The translations under genes were made by a program, and so were the position numbers. From Elioraea tepida (GTDB lineage Bacteria; Pseudomonadota; Alphaproteobacteria; Acetobacterales; Acetobacteraceae): a stretch of 64,000 bases of DNA. The stretch lies in contig NZ_CP076448.1 of assembly GCF_019203965.1 (NCBI RefSeq), positions 2,309,001 to 2,373,000 on the forward strand, in the 5' to 3' direction. A model generated the notes under the pieces. It saw only the letters and a list, made by a program, of their open reading frames with translations, ran no database searches and was not told the origin of the DNA. The stretch's first letter is position 1. Every line of letters starts with the position of its first letter. Positions 1 to 8,472 of the stretch are shown in pieces.

Positions 1-102
1 TCCCGCCTGCCGCTCGACGGCGGCGAAGACAGGGGCGCGCGCGAACAGCCGCCGCAGAGCGGCGCGCTCGGCGGGGGGAAGGGGCGGTTCGGCCTCTGAC
101 AC
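1..102 (-). CDS. Hypothetical protein, N-terminal fragment cut by window edge
   Basis: A minus-strand reading frame opens at a GTG codon and runs off the left edge of the window. The 34 visible residues (VSEAEPPLPPAE..., then an Arg/Leu-rich helix-like stretch) look like an ordinary protein start. A GGAGG lies about 13 bases upstream, somewhat far for a ribosome site. No family can be recognised from so little sequence, and the GTG start is a best guess. Confidence 0.45.
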   Translation of the reverse strand, partial: MSEAEPPLPPAERAALRRLFARAPVFAAVERQAG

Positions 103-154
103 GGCGGGGAGAATGCCTCCCCGCCGCGACGGAGGCAAAGCCGTGTGCGGGCGG

Positions 155-688
155 TCAGCCGACGCGGCGAACGCGGCCTGTATTGCGGTCCATCGTGAAG
201 CGGGCGATCACGCCGCCGTTGTCCGTGGTCAGCGTGAACTCGGCCATGCCGGGGCCCGCGTCCTTGACCTCGCTAATCCGCCAGGAGCGCTCGCCGAACC
301 ACAGGAGGCCGGCCTCCGCGATCTTCCTCACCTCGTCATTAGTGAGGTTCTTGTTGTCGCGGTTGATGAAGAAGCGGCCAAAGGGTCCGCCCATGCCGCC
401 GTGCCGCTCGTACTCCCGGCCATGGCCCCCCCGCTCGCCGCGATGCCAGCCGGGACCGGCCCCGCGCTGCCAGCGCGGCCCATCCCCGCGAGCCCAGCCG
501 GGACCATCACCGCGGTACCAGCCGGGGCCGTCGCCGCGCGGGCCGCCCTCGCCCATCATCATGCCGGGGCCCATGCCGGGCCCAGGCCCGCCTTGGGCGT
601 GGGCGCCCACCCTGCCGGCGCCGTAGCCGACGAGGCCGGCGGTGGCGAGCCCGCCTGCCAGCAGGGCAACCTTGATCCAGCGGTTCAT
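155..688 (-). CDS. Secreted Gly/Arg-rich protein with a PepSY-like C-terminal domain
   Basis: The 177-residue product begins with a clear Sec signal peptide (MNRWIKVALLAGG..., likely cleaved after GAHA near residue 30). Residues 35-95 are Gly/Pro/Arg/Trp-rich and contain four tandem copies of an RGDGPGW-like unit. The C-terminal 70 residues (LTNDEVRKIAEAG, then alternating hydrophobic beta-strand-like segments ending in RNTGRVRRVG) resemble a PepSY-type periplasmic domain. The ATG was chosen because AGAGAGGA precedes it at good distance and it gives the signal peptide. It is divergent from the response regulator/kinase pair and could be an accessory or target of that system. The PepSY assignment rests on pattern only. 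Confidence 0.7.
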   Translation of the reverse strand: MNRWIKVALLAGGLATAGLVGYGAGRVGAHAQGGPGPGMGPGMMMGEGGPRGDGPGWYRGDGPGWARGDGPRWQRGAGPGWHRGERGGHGREYERHGGMGGPFGRFFINRDNKNLTNDEVRKIAEAGLLWFGERSWRISEVKDAGPGMAEFTLTTDNGGVIARFTMDRNTGRVRRVG

Positions 689-794
689 CGTTGCATCCTC
701 TCTCCAGTTTCCCCCTTGGTTCGGGGTGGAACGGGCGCGAGCATGGCCGGCCCTGGTTGCGGGCGTTTGTGGCCGCGGTGTCGGCGAGTGAGGA

Positions 795-811
795 AGTGTA
801 ACAAAGCGTTT
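795..811. promoter_or_regulatory. TGTAAC/GTTACA-type half-site between divergent genes
   Basis: The roughly 200-base gap between the secreted protein and the response regulator carries a TGTAACAAAG motif, which reads GTTACA on the other strand. Some OmpR-family regulators of the RstA type recognise GTTACA-containing boxes. A single half-site is weak evidence; it is noted as a possible autoregulatory element. Confidence 0.25.
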
Positions 812-887
812 CCGGCCCGAGGGCCGGCAACAGGACGTAGCCCGGGCGGCGTTGCCCGCGGGCGGGCGCGCGCGCAAGAGTCGGCGC

Positions 888-1607
888 ATGGCGGAGGCCG
901 CATCCCACATCCTCGTCGTCGACGATGATCGCGAGATCCGCGAGCTGCTCGCGCGGTTCCTCGAGATGCACGGGTTCCGCGTCACCACGGCCCGCGACGG
1001 GCGCGAGCTGCGACGCCTCTGGCCTGGCGCGCGCTTCGCCCTCGTGGTGCTCGACCTGATGCTTCCCGGAGAGGACGGGCTTGCGCTTTTGCGTTTCATC
1101 CGCGGCGAGGGGCGGACGCCGGTGGTGATGCTCACTGCGATGGGAGAGGAGACCGACCGGATCGTCGGCCTCGAGCTCGGCGCCGATGACTACCTCGCCA
1201 AGCCCTTCAATCCCCGCGAGCTGCTCGCGCGGATCCGTGCAGTGCTGCGGCGCGCCGACACGGCGTCGGAGCGTAACGAGGCGCCGGCGGCCACTTTCCG
1301 CTTCGCCGGCTGGACGCTCGAGACGGCGCGGCGCCGGCTCATCTCGCCCGCCGGAGTCGAGGTTCCGCTGACGGGAGGCGAGTACGAGCTTCTCGCCACG
1401 CTCGCCGACCGTGCGGGGCGAGTGCTCACGCGCGAGATGCTGATGGAGCTTCTGCACGGGCGCGCCGCGGGGCCGTTCGACCGGGCGATCGACGTCGCGG
1501 TGAGCCGGCTCAGGCGCAAGCTCGACGACGATGCGCGGAACCCCGCGCTGATCAAGACCGTTCGTGGCGGCGGCTACGTTCTCGCCGCCGAGGTGGAACG
1601 GTCGTGA
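888..1607 (+). CDS. OmpR/PhoB-family DNA-binding response regulator
   Basis: The product is a cytoplasmic two-component response regulator of 239 residues, normal for the family. The receiver domain (about 6-118) shows the acidic pocket DDD at 12-14, phospho-acceptor Asp56 in VVLDLMLP, and the conserved Lys in GADDYLAKPF. A winged-helix output domain follows from about residue 140 (LTGGEYELLATLADRAG, later AIDVAVSRLRRKL and TVRGGGYVL). The ATG giving MAEAASHILVVDDD is preferred; an upstream TTG would add 12 unlikely residues. The stop overlaps the GTG start of the sensor kinase, so the two are translationally coupled. Confidence 0.95.
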   Translation: MAEAASHILVVDDDREIRELLARFLEMHGFRVTTARDGRELRRLWPGARFALVVLDLMLPGEDGLALLRFIRGEGRTPVVMLTAMGEETDRIVGLELGADDYLAKPFNPRELLARIRAVLRRADTASERNEAPAATFRFAGWTLETARRRLISPAGVEVPLTGGEYELLATLADRAGRVLTREMLMELLHGRAAGPFDRAIDVAVSRLRRKLDDDARNPALIKTVRGGGYVLAAEVERS

Positions 1608-2932
1608 GGCTTCGCCTCTGGCCGCGCTCGATCGCAGGACGCACCTTCCTCGTCCTGCTGACTGGCCTGTTCGTCGCGCAGGTGATCGCGCTCACCATCC
1701 ACGCTCTCGACCGGGTGGAGGTGCAGCGGGCGCAGCAGGCGCGCGAGGCGATCGGCCGAACCGCCGCTCTCTGGCGCACGCTGCTGATGGCCGACCCGTC
1801 CCGACGCGATGCGATCGCGCGCAGCTTCGACCTGCCCGAGGGGATGACCGCCTCGGTCGATCCGCGCCCACTCGCGCGCGACCAGGGGATCCTCTCCGAG
1901 CCGAGGGCGGATCGGCTCGCGCTGGGCCTCGCCCGGATCGGCGGTCCGCCGCATCTTCGCCCGCGCGAGGTCCTGGTTGGCGGCAGCCCCGGCCGGATGC
2001 TGACGGCGAGCTTCCAGTTCCCCGACGGATCGTGGCTCAACGTCACCGCCCGGCCGCCGATGCCGCGGCCCTGGTCCTCGCCAGGCTTCCTCGCCGCGCT
2101 CGCGGTGATGACGGCGGCGGTCGCCGCCCTCTCCTTCTGGGCGGTGCGTCGCACCACCCGGCCGATCCGCGACCTCGCTCATGCGGCGGAACGTCTCGGC
2201 CGCGATGTGAACGCGCCGCGCCTTCCCGAGACCGGCCCCGCCGAGGTGGCGCAGGCGGCGGCCGCGTTCAACACCATGGCGGAGCGGATCTCCCGTTTCG
2301 TCGCCGACCGCACGACCATGCTCGCCGCGATCGGCCATGACCTTCGGACGCCGATCACGCGCCTGCGGCTGCGCGCCGAGTTCGTCGAGGACGAGGCGAC
2401 GCGGGCGAAGATCCTCGCCGATCTCGACGAGATGGAGCGGATGATCTCCGGCACGCTTGCCTTCGCGCGCGACGAGGCGGCGGCCGAGCCGATGCGCAGG
2501 CTCGATCTCGCCGCTCTCGTGCGGACGATCGCCGACGAGGCGAACGACGTCGCCGGCGAGGAGGTGGTGACGGTCGCCGCACCCGATCATCTCGCGGTGG
2601 AGGCGCGGCCGCTCGCGCTCAAGCGCGCTCTCGCAAACCTCGTCGGCAACGCGGTGGCCTATGCCGGGCGCTGCATGGTTCGCCTCTCCGGCCCGGAGAA
2701 AGGGGTGGTGAGCGTGACGGTCGAGGACGAGGGGCCGGGCATTCCGGAGGCCGAGCGCGAGCGCGTGTTCCAGCCCTTCCACCGTCTCGAGCCGAGCCGC
2801 TCGCGCGAGACCGGCGGCATCGGGCTCGGCCTTCCGATCGCGCGGTCGATCCTGCGCGGCCATGGCGGCGATGTCACGCTCGCAGCACGTTCCCCGCGCG
2901 GACTGGTCGTGACCGCGACGCTCCCCGCCTGA
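1604..2932 (+). CDS. Two-component sensor histidine kinase (EnvZ/RstB-like)
   Basis: This inner-membrane kinase of 442 residues is the partner of the preceding regulator, whose stop codon it overlaps (GTGA). A first membrane helix at about 12-32 and a second near 155-178 bracket a periplasmic sensor region of about 120 residues. A HAMP linker follows. The dimerisation/phosphotransfer motif AIGHDLRTPITRLRL has His245. The ATP-binding domain shows the N box (NLVGNAVAYA), the G1 box (VEDEGPGIP) and the G2 box (GGIGLGLPIA). The signal sensed is unknown; the divergent secreted PepSY-like protein is a plausible periplasmic partner. Confidence 0.95.
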   Translation: MRLRLWPRSIAGRTFLVLLTGLFVAQVIALTIHALDRVEVQRAQQAREAIGRTAALWRTLLMADPSRRDAIARSFDLPEGMTASVDPRPLARDQGILSEPRADRLALGLARIGGPPHLRPREVLVGGSPGRMLTASFQFPDGSWLNVTARPPMPRPWSSPGFLAALAVMTAAVAALSFWAVRRTTRPIRDLAHAAERLGRDVNAPRLPETGPAEVAQAAAAFNTMAERISRFVADRTTMLAAIGHDLRTPITRLRLRAEFVEDEATRAKILADLDEMERMISGTLAFARDEAAAEPMRRLDLAALVRTIADEANDVAGEEVVTVAAPDHLAVEARPLALKRALANLVGNAVAYAGRCMVRLSGPEKGVVSVTVEDEGPGIPEAERERVFQPFHRLEPSRSRETGGIGLGLPIARSILRGHGGDVTLAARSPRGLVVTATLPA

Positions 2933-2934
2933 GC

Positions 2935-3600
2935 TCAGGCGAGCAGGGAGCGGAGGCGAAGCACGGCGCTGTCGGGCGTGGTCAACACCGGGCGGCCGGT
3001 GGCGGCGGCGATGGCGGCGGCGGCGCGGGCGAGGCTCACTTGGGCGAGCGCGACCACCTCGCAGCCGGCGAGCGCCGCCGCCGCGGCGGCGGCGTGCCGG
3101 TCATGCGCCTCGGCATCGCCGGCATCGAGGGCGGCGAGCGCCTCTGGAGCGCAGACCTCGACGAGGGAGAGCGGAGCGCCGCGGCGGGCGGCGGCCTCCT
3201 CGAACTCAGGCCGGATCGAGGCGAGCGTGGCGGGGAAGGTGGCGAGCACCCCGATCCGGCCCGAGGGCGCCGCCTCGAGCGCCTCGTCGATCATCGCCTC
3301 ATTCGGTTTCAGGACCGGAATGTCGGGATGCTGGGCCTTCACCGCATCGATGCAGGGGCCGAAGGCGGAGCAGGTGAACAGGATCGCCACCGCCCCGGTG
3401 CGCCGCGCGTAGGCCGCAAGCTCGAGGAAGCGGGCGGTCATCGAAGGCGTCAGCCTGCCGTCGCGCGCGAGATCGGCCGAGAGGCTGTCATCGAACAGGT
3501 TCATCAGGAACGGCTCGGGCCACAGCCGCGCGAAGGCCTCCGCGATCGGCGCGGGCGAGTGGCGCAGGGCGTGGATGAGGGCGAGTCGCGGCCGGGCCAT
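2935..3600 (-). CDS. Aspartate/glutamate racemase-superfamily protein
   Basis: The 221-residue protein has the fold pattern of the Asp/Glu/hydantoin racemase superfamily: N-terminal LALIHALRHS, the first catalytic loop ILFTCSAFG with its Cys, and the middle segment GRIGVLATFPATLASI. The position where racemases carry the second catalytic Cys reads VVALAQVSLA, so a two-Cys racemase mechanism looks unlikely. A decarboxylase/isomerase of the arylmalonate/maleate type, or an inactive-racemase role, would fit better. Its stop lies two bases from the kinase stop, tail to tail. Substrate cannot be predicted. Confidence 0.75.
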   Translation of the reverse strand: MARPRLALIHALRHSPAPIAEAFARLWPEPFLMNLFDDSLSADLARDGRLTPSMTARFLELAAYARRTGAVAILFTCSAFGPCIDAVKAQHPDIPVLKPNEAMIDEALEAAPSGRIGVLATFPATLASIRPEFEEAAARRGAPLSLVEVCAPEALAALDAGDAEAHDRHAAAAAAALAGCEVVALAQVSLARAAAAIAAATGRPVLTTPDSAVLRLRSLLA

Positions 3601-3612
3601 GACGCCCGCTCC

Positions 3613-4047
3613 TCAGGGGACGGGGCAGCGGATCAGCGGGGCGGGAAACTCGGTGCAGCCTGGGAACTCGATCTCGTTCGGCCCGCGCCGGACCACGACG
3701 AGCACGTCCGGGCTCGCGCAGCCGAAAGTCCCGGTCGGCTGCTGGCTTGCCATCACGCCCGGAATCCGCGGCATCGGGCGGAAGCGGAACTCGGCTCCGT
3801 CGGGGGTGCCGCGAACGCTCTCGATCAGGCGCTGGGTATAGACCTGCTCGAGCAGGGTCTTCCGAAGGACGATGTCGCGGGTGAAGATGACGGTCGGGTC
3901 GGCGTAGCAAGCTTCGACCGTCTGGTTCGGGCTTGCCGGCAGCGTGCCACCGACCCACGAGCCGTAGAGCCAGGCATGCGGCTCTCCCTGCGCACCGGCC
4001 GGGGTCGTGGCGAGAGCGAGCAGGGCGGCGAGGATCAGGCGAGGCAT
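3613..4047 (-). CDS. Secreted hypothetical protein
   Basis: The 144-residue product starts with a signal peptide (MPRLILAALLALATTPAGAQG, cleavage probably at AGA/QG). The mature part has four to five cysteines and an APEHAWLYGSW-like start typical of small lipocalin-like or surface-exposed hypothetical proteins. I do not recognise a named family. The start was chosen at the ATG with GGGAG nine bases upstream; a longer frame would place non-signal sequence in front. It lies just upstream of the racemase-like gene in the same direction and may be cotranscribed with it. Confidence 0.65.
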   Translation of the reverse strand: MPRLILAALLALATTPAGAQGEPHAWLYGSWVGGTLPASPNQTVEACYADPTVIFTRDIVLRKTLLEQVYTQRLIESVRGTPDGAEFRFRPMPRIPGVMASQQPTGTFGCASPDVLVVVRRGPNEIEFPGCTEFPAPLIRCPVP

Positions 4048-4108
4048 GGCGTTCTCCCGCTGCGATGCGCTGCCCGACCCTAGCCAAGCGCCGCGGCGGC
4101 GCAAGCGG

Positions 4109-5299
4109 TCAGGCGCGTGCGGGGGCGGGCGTGCGGGGGTCGCGCACGGGGAGGTTCACGAGCGCGGCGAGGCCGCCGGCGAGGATCGCGATCACCCACA
4201 TTGCGTCATAGCGTCTTGTGCGATCCCAGATCACGCCGGCGAGCGACGCGCCGGTGAAACCCCCGATCTGGTGGCCGAGGAAGACGAGGCCGAAGATCGT
4301 GGCGAGCCACTGCGTGCCGAACCGCCGCGCGACGAGCCGGACGGTCGGCGGCACCGTCGAGAGCCATAACAGCCCCATCAGCGCAGAGAAGAGCGCGAGC
4401 GTAGCCTCGGTCTTCGGCCCCAGATGGAAGGCGAGCATCACCACGGCCCGCCCGCCATAGATGACGACAAGCAACTCGCGCCGCCGCCAGCGGCTCGAGA
4501 GCTCGCCCGAGATCATCGCGCCGAGAATGTTGAACAGGCCGATGATCGCGATCGCGTTCGCCCCCCAGGACGGATGGAGCCCGCAGGCGGCGACGAAGCC
4601 CGGCAGGTGCACGGTCAGGAACGAGACGTGCAGCCCGCAGACGAAGAAGCCGAAGAAGAGGCACCAGAAATGCGCGGTCAAAAGTGCCTCGCGCAGCGCC
4701 TGTGCCGCGCCCTGCGGCCGCCCCTCGTGCTGCGGGTTCGGGCGGTCGGCGAGCGGGAGAGCGAGCGGCATCGCAAGGATCGCCGCCGCCGCCATCGCGT
4801 AGAGGGCGCCCTGCCAGCCGAAGAGGTCAATCCCCGCCTGCACGATCGGCACCACCGAGAACTGGCCGAAAGAGGAACCGGCCGTGGCGAGCCCGGTGGC
4901 GCGGCCGCGCAGCTCGGGCGGCAGAAGGCGCGATAGCCCCGCCATCACGATCGGGAAGCCGGCGGCCGAGACGGCGATGCCGAGCACGAGCGCCGCGCCG
5001 AGGTAGAAGAGGGCGAGCGAGGTCGCCGCCGCCATGATCGCAAGGCCGAGCGCGTAGAGGCCCCAGCCGCTCCACAGAACGGTTCGGCCGCCGAACCGGT
5101 CAGCCAGGTTGCCGCAGATCGGCTGGCTCACGCCGTTGAGCAGCACCTGCGCGGCGATCGCGACCGCGAAGGCCGATGCCGTCCAGCCGTGGAAGGCGGT
5201 CATCGGCCCGAGAAACAGGCCGAAGCTCTGCCTCAGCCCCATCGAGAGAGCGCAGAGCACGACGGCGCAGACGATGCGAAGTCGGGGCGAGGCGGCCAT
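4109..5299 (-). CDS. MFS transporter (monocarboxylate/OFA-like)
   Basis: This 396-residue inner-membrane permease has about twelve hydrophobic segments in two sets of six. The loop NLADRFGGRTVLWSG after helix 2 matches the MFS A-motif (G-x-x-x-D-R-x-G-R-R). The start RIVCAVVLCALSMGLRQSFG and the segment GFGQFSVVPIVQAG resemble bacterial monocarboxylate/oxalate:formate antiporter-type members. The substrate is probably a small organic acid, inferred from resemblance only. It is monocistronic or the last gene of a short minus-strand group. Confidence 0.9.
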   Translation of the reverse strand: MAASPRLRIVCAVVLCALSMGLRQSFGLFLGPMTAFHGWTASAFAVAIAAQVLLNGVSQPICGNLADRFGGRTVLWSGWGLYALGLAIMAAATSLALFYLGAALVLGIAVSAAGFPIVMAGLSRLLPPELRGRATGLATAGSSFGQFSVVPIVQAGIDLFGWQGALYAMAAAAILAMPLALPLADRPNPQHEGRPQGAAQALREALLTAHFWCLFFGFFVCGLHVSFLTVHLPGFVAACGLHPSWGANAIAIIGLFNILGAMISGELSSRWRRRELLVVIYGGRAVVMLAFHLGPKTEATLALFSALMGLLWLSTVPPTVRLVARRFGTQWLATIFGLVFLGHQIGGFTGASLAGVIWDRTRRYDAMWVIAILAGGLAALVNLPVRDPRTPAPARA

Positions 5300-5437
5300 C
5301 GGGTGCGACCATACAGGCCGGCCGCGCGACCGCCCAGGGCGTGCGGCTCGAGACGGGATGCGCCGGGAAGATGGCCGGCTTGCGCGGACGGGTGCCGGCG
5401 TGGCAGGTGACGCGCCTCACCACACTGGACGCTTGCC

Positions 5438-6028
5438 TTGGAACTCCCCGGCCTCCGGCACCTCTACGACTGGACGCTCAGGCTCGCCGCGCACCCGCAG
5501 GCGCAGCTTTGGCTTGCGATCATCTCCTTCGCCGAGTCGAGCGTCTTTCCCGTCCCGCCCGATGTGATCCTCGCGCCGATGGCGGTCGCCCGGCCGGACC
5601 GTTGGTGGCGCTCGGCGGTGATCTGCACCGCGGCGTCGGCGGCGGGCGGCGTGTTCGGCTACCTGATCGGCTGGGGCCTCTACGAGACGGTCGCTGTGCC
5701 GATCATCGACGCCTACCGGCTGCACGAGGCGAACGAGCGGTTCCGCGCGCTCTATCTGCGCTACGACTGGCTTGTGGTCGCCATCGCTGGGTTCACGCCG
5801 ATCCCCTACAAGCTCGCGACCATCGCCTCGGGCGCCGTCGGGATGGGAATCGTTCCGTTCCTGGTCGCCTCGATCGCGAGCCGTGGCGCGCGCTTCTTCA
5901 TGGTGGCGTTCGTCGCGGCGAAGCTCGGTCCGCCGGTGCTCGCCATGATCGAGAGGCGGCTGACCTTCTTCACGATCCTGTTCCTGGTGCTGCTCGTCGG
6001 CGGCTTCGTGGTGGTGCGGCTCTTTTGA
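5438..6028 (+). CDS. YqaA/DedA-type VTT-domain membrane protein
   Basis: The 196-residue protein has about five hydrophobic helices. It carries hallmarks of the VTT (DedA/YqaA) family: FAESSVFPVPPDVILAPM, with the conserved Glu and Pro residues, GGVFGYLIGWGLYE, and the re-entrant FTPIPYKLATIASG segment. These proteins are implicated in lipid scrambling and envelope homeostasis in the inner membrane. The best start appears to be a TTG giving MELPGLRHLYDW; no ATG lies before the first conserved helix. Divergent from the MFS gene, tail to tail with prpE. Confidence 0.88.
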   Translation: MELPGLRHLYDWTLRLAAHPQAQLWLAIISFAESSVFPVPPDVILAPMAVARPDRWWRSAVICTAASAAGGVFGYLIGWGLYETVAVPIIDAYRLHEANERFRALYLRYDWLVVAIAGFTPIPYKLATIASGAVGMGIVPFLVASIASRGARFFMVAFVAAKLGPPVLAMIERRLTFFTILFLVLLVGGFVVVRLF

Positions 6029-6031
6029 GGC

Positions 6032-7930
6032 TCACCGCGGCGCGATCAGCGCGCTGATCTCCTCGAGGCTCGCGGGGTCGTCGATCGTCGGCGGCACGGC
6101 GTAGGGCTGACCGTCGGCGATCTTCCTGATCGTCGCCTGGAGCACCTTGCCCGAGCGCGTCTTCGGCAGGCGCGGCACGATCCGCGCCGACTTAAACGAC
6201 GCCACGGGGCCGATCCGGTCACGCACCATCGCCACGAGCTCGCGCTCGAGCGTCGCCTCGTCCTTCGCGACTCCGGCCTTGACCACGACGAGGCCGAGCG
6301 GCACCTGGCCCTTGAGCGCGTCATGCACGCCGACGACGGCGCACTCGGCGACATCGGGATGCGCGGCGAGCACCTCCTCCATCGCGCCGGTCGAGAGCCG
6401 GTGGCCGGCGACATTGATGATGTCGTCGGTCCGGCTCATCACCGAGACGTAGCCCTCCTCGTCGATCATCCCGGCGTCGGCGGTCGTGTACCAGCCAAGG
6501 TGGCGGTCGAGATAGGCCTCGCGGAAGCCCGTGTCGTTGTTCCACAGCGTCGGCAGGCAGGACGGCGGCAGAGGCAGCTTCAGCGCGAGGTCGCCGATCG
6601 TGCCGGGCGGAAGCGGCCGGCTCGCCTCGTCGAGCACCGCGACCTCGAAGCCCGGGGAGGGCTTGCCGCCCGAGCCGGGCTTGACCGGGAACAGGCCCAA
6701 GCCCCGGAAATTGCCGGTGATGGCCCAGCCGGTCTCGGTCTGCCACCAGTGGTCGATCACCGGCCTGCCGAGCAGGCGCGAGGCCCAGAGGATCGTGTCG
6801 GGGTCGCATCGTTCTCCGGCAAGGAACAGAGCCTCGAGGCGCGAGAGGTCGTAGCGGCGCATCAGCGCCCCGTCCGGATCCTCGCGCTTGATCGCGCGCA
6901 GCGCCGTCGGCGCCGTGAACAGCGCCTTCACCCGGTGCTCGTCGCACACCCGCCAGAACGCCCCGGCGTCGGGCGTGCCGACCGGCTTGCCCTCGTAGAC
7001 AATGGTGGTGCAGCCGGCGAGCAGAGGGCCATAGACGATGTAGCTGTGGCCGACCACCCAGCCGACATCGGAGGCCGCCCAGAACACATCCCCCGCGCCG
7101 ACGCCGTAGAGCATCGACATCGAGTTCAACAGCGCCACGGCATGCCCGCCAGTGTCGCGGACGATGCCCTTCGGCCGCCCGGTCGTTCCGGAGGTGTAGA
7201 GGATGTAGAGCGGGTCGGTCGCCGCCACCGGCACGCAGGCGTGCGGCGATGCGTTCGCTTCCGCATCGGCCCAGTCGTGGTCGCGCCCGGGCGTCATCGG
7301 CGCCTCGAGGTCGGCCCGCTGCAGGATCAGGCAGGCCTCGGGCTTGTGCGGCGACAGCGCGATCGCGGCATCGAGCAGCGGCTTGTAGGCGACCGTGCGC
7401 CCGGGCTCGAGCCCGCAGGAGGCGGAGAGGATCGCCTTCGGCGCGGCGTCGGCGATCCGCGCGGCGAGCTCGGCCGCGGCGAAGCCGCCGAACACCACCG
7501 AGTGGATGGCGCCGAGCCGCGCGCAGGCGAGCATCGCGATCACCGCCTCGGGCACCATCGGCATGTAGATGATCACGCGGTCGCCGCGGCGGACACCGAG
7601 CGCGGCGAGAACGCCGGCGACGCGGGCAACACGGCCGGTGAGCTCGGCGTAGGTCAGAGTCTGCTTCCGCCCGGTCATCGGGCTGTCCCAGATCAGCGCC
7701 GCCTGCCCGCCGCGGCCCGCCTCGACGTGGCGGTCGAGCGCGTTGTGGCAGGTGTTCAGCATGCCGTCGGGGAACCAGCGGCCATAGGGGCCGAGCGAGG
7801 GGTCGAAGACGGTTCGCGGCGGCCGATCCCAGGCGAGAGCGCGCGCACGCTCCGCCCACCAGCCGAAGGGGTCGGCCCGCCAGGCGGCGTAGGCCTCGTC
7901 ATACCCGGTCTTCTGGATCGACCCCGTCAT
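6032..7930 (-). CDS. prpE: Propionyl-CoA synthetase (propionate--CoA ligase)
   Basis: The enzyme activates propionate (or acetate) with ATP and CoA through an acyl-adenylate in the cytoplasm. At 632 residues it has the usual PrpE length. The ATP loop YTSGTTGRPKG is followed by IVRDTGGH, a signature separating PrpE from acetyl-CoA synthetase. The A8 hinge region (MSRTDDIINVAGHRLSTG) and the C-terminal TRSGKVLQ, with the Lys commonly acylated in this family, are present. The ATG yielding MTGSIQKTGYDEAY starts the conserved region; longer upstream frame is not protein-like. No other methylcitrate-cycle gene is nearby. Confidence 0.93.
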   Translation of the reverse strand: MTGSIQKTGYDEAYAAWRADPFGWWAERARALAWDRPPRTVFDPSLGPYGRWFPDGMLNTCHNALDRHVEAGRGGQAALIWDSPMTGRKQTLTYAELTGRVARVAGVLAALGVRRGDRVIIYMPMVPEAVIAMLACARLGAIHSVVFGGFAAAELAARIADAAPKAILSASCGLEPGRTVAYKPLLDAAIALSPHKPEACLILQRADLEAPMTPGRDHDWADAEANASPHACVPVAATDPLYILYTSGTTGRPKGIVRDTGGHAVALLNSMSMLYGVGAGDVFWAASDVGWVVGHSYIVYGPLLAGCTTIVYEGKPVGTPDAGAFWRVCDEHRVKALFTAPTALRAIKREDPDGALMRRYDLSRLEALFLAGERCDPDTILWASRLLGRPVIDHWWQTETGWAITGNFRGLGLFPVKPGSGGKPSPGFEVAVLDEASRPLPPGTIGDLALKLPLPPSCLPTLWNNDTGFREAYLDRHLGWYTTADAGMIDEEGYVSVMSRTDDIINVAGHRLSTGAMEEVLAAHPDVAECAVVGVHDALKGQVPLGLVVVKAGVAKDEATLERELVAMVRDRIGPVASFKSARIVPRLPKTRSGKVLQATIRKIADGQPYAVPPTIDDPASLEEISALIAPR

Positions 7931-8141
7931 GGCTCTGGTCCGTTTCCACCCTCGAGGCGTCGCGCCTCGCAGGGCGGATCGTGCGCGAGTGGCAAGGCGC
8001 CGGCAATGACCGACATCACGACGCGGTGCGACGACTCGGCGGGACGCCCGCAAGGGGGGACACGGGACAACCCTGCCGGTCAGACTCCTGAGAGCTCTAC
8101 ACTCGGGAGTTGTCACTGCGTCAAAAACCGGCCAGGGTGGA

Positions 8142-8159
8142 GGCATACCCGCGTATGCC
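8142..8159. promoter_or_regulatory. Perfect 7-bp palindrome before a small ORF
   Basis: GGCATAC and GTATGCC flank a four-base centre (CCGC), 15 bases before the ATG of the following small gene. It could be an operator or a small RNA hairpin occluding the ribosome site. Only the symmetry is seen; no regulator is implied. Confidence 0.3.
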
Positions 8160-8174
8160 GAGTTCGGGAGATCC

Positions 8175-8390
8175 ATGACCGCACGCCTGCGCCCGCCACC
8201 CCCAGGCGCATCCGCCGAAGGGCTGTTCCTCTGTCTTCGTGCGCTCGCCGGGGAGGCGAGAAGCCTCGGTCTCGTCGAGGCGGCGCGCACGATCGAGCTT
8301 GCGGCCGAGCTCGTCTCGGTGGAGGCCGAGGAGCTCGGTCTCTCCCTGGCTCGCCGGGCCGGACGGCAGCGCCGGGTCCGCCCGGCCTGA
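8175..8390 (+). CDS. Small hypothetical helical protein
   Basis: This 71-codon frame begins with an ATG preceded by GGGAGA at suitable distance. After a Pro-rich start, the product is an Ala/Leu/Glu-rich helix pattern (SLGLVEAARTIELAAEL..., EAEELGLSLARR). It looks translated by codon pattern but matches no family I know. It lies on its own between divergent prpE and the exonuclease gene, with the stop about 80 bases before the next start. Confidence 0.5.
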   Translation: MTARLRPPPPGASAEGLFLCLRALAGEARSLGLVEAARTIELAAELVSVEAEELGLSLARRAGRQRRVRPA

Positions 8391-8472
8391 CGCGGCCCGT
8401 CCCGCCGCGCGCTCCTCTCGCCGCCCGTCCCCCTGGCGCAGGAGCCTGCCCGCGCCCTAGGCTCGGCGAGGG

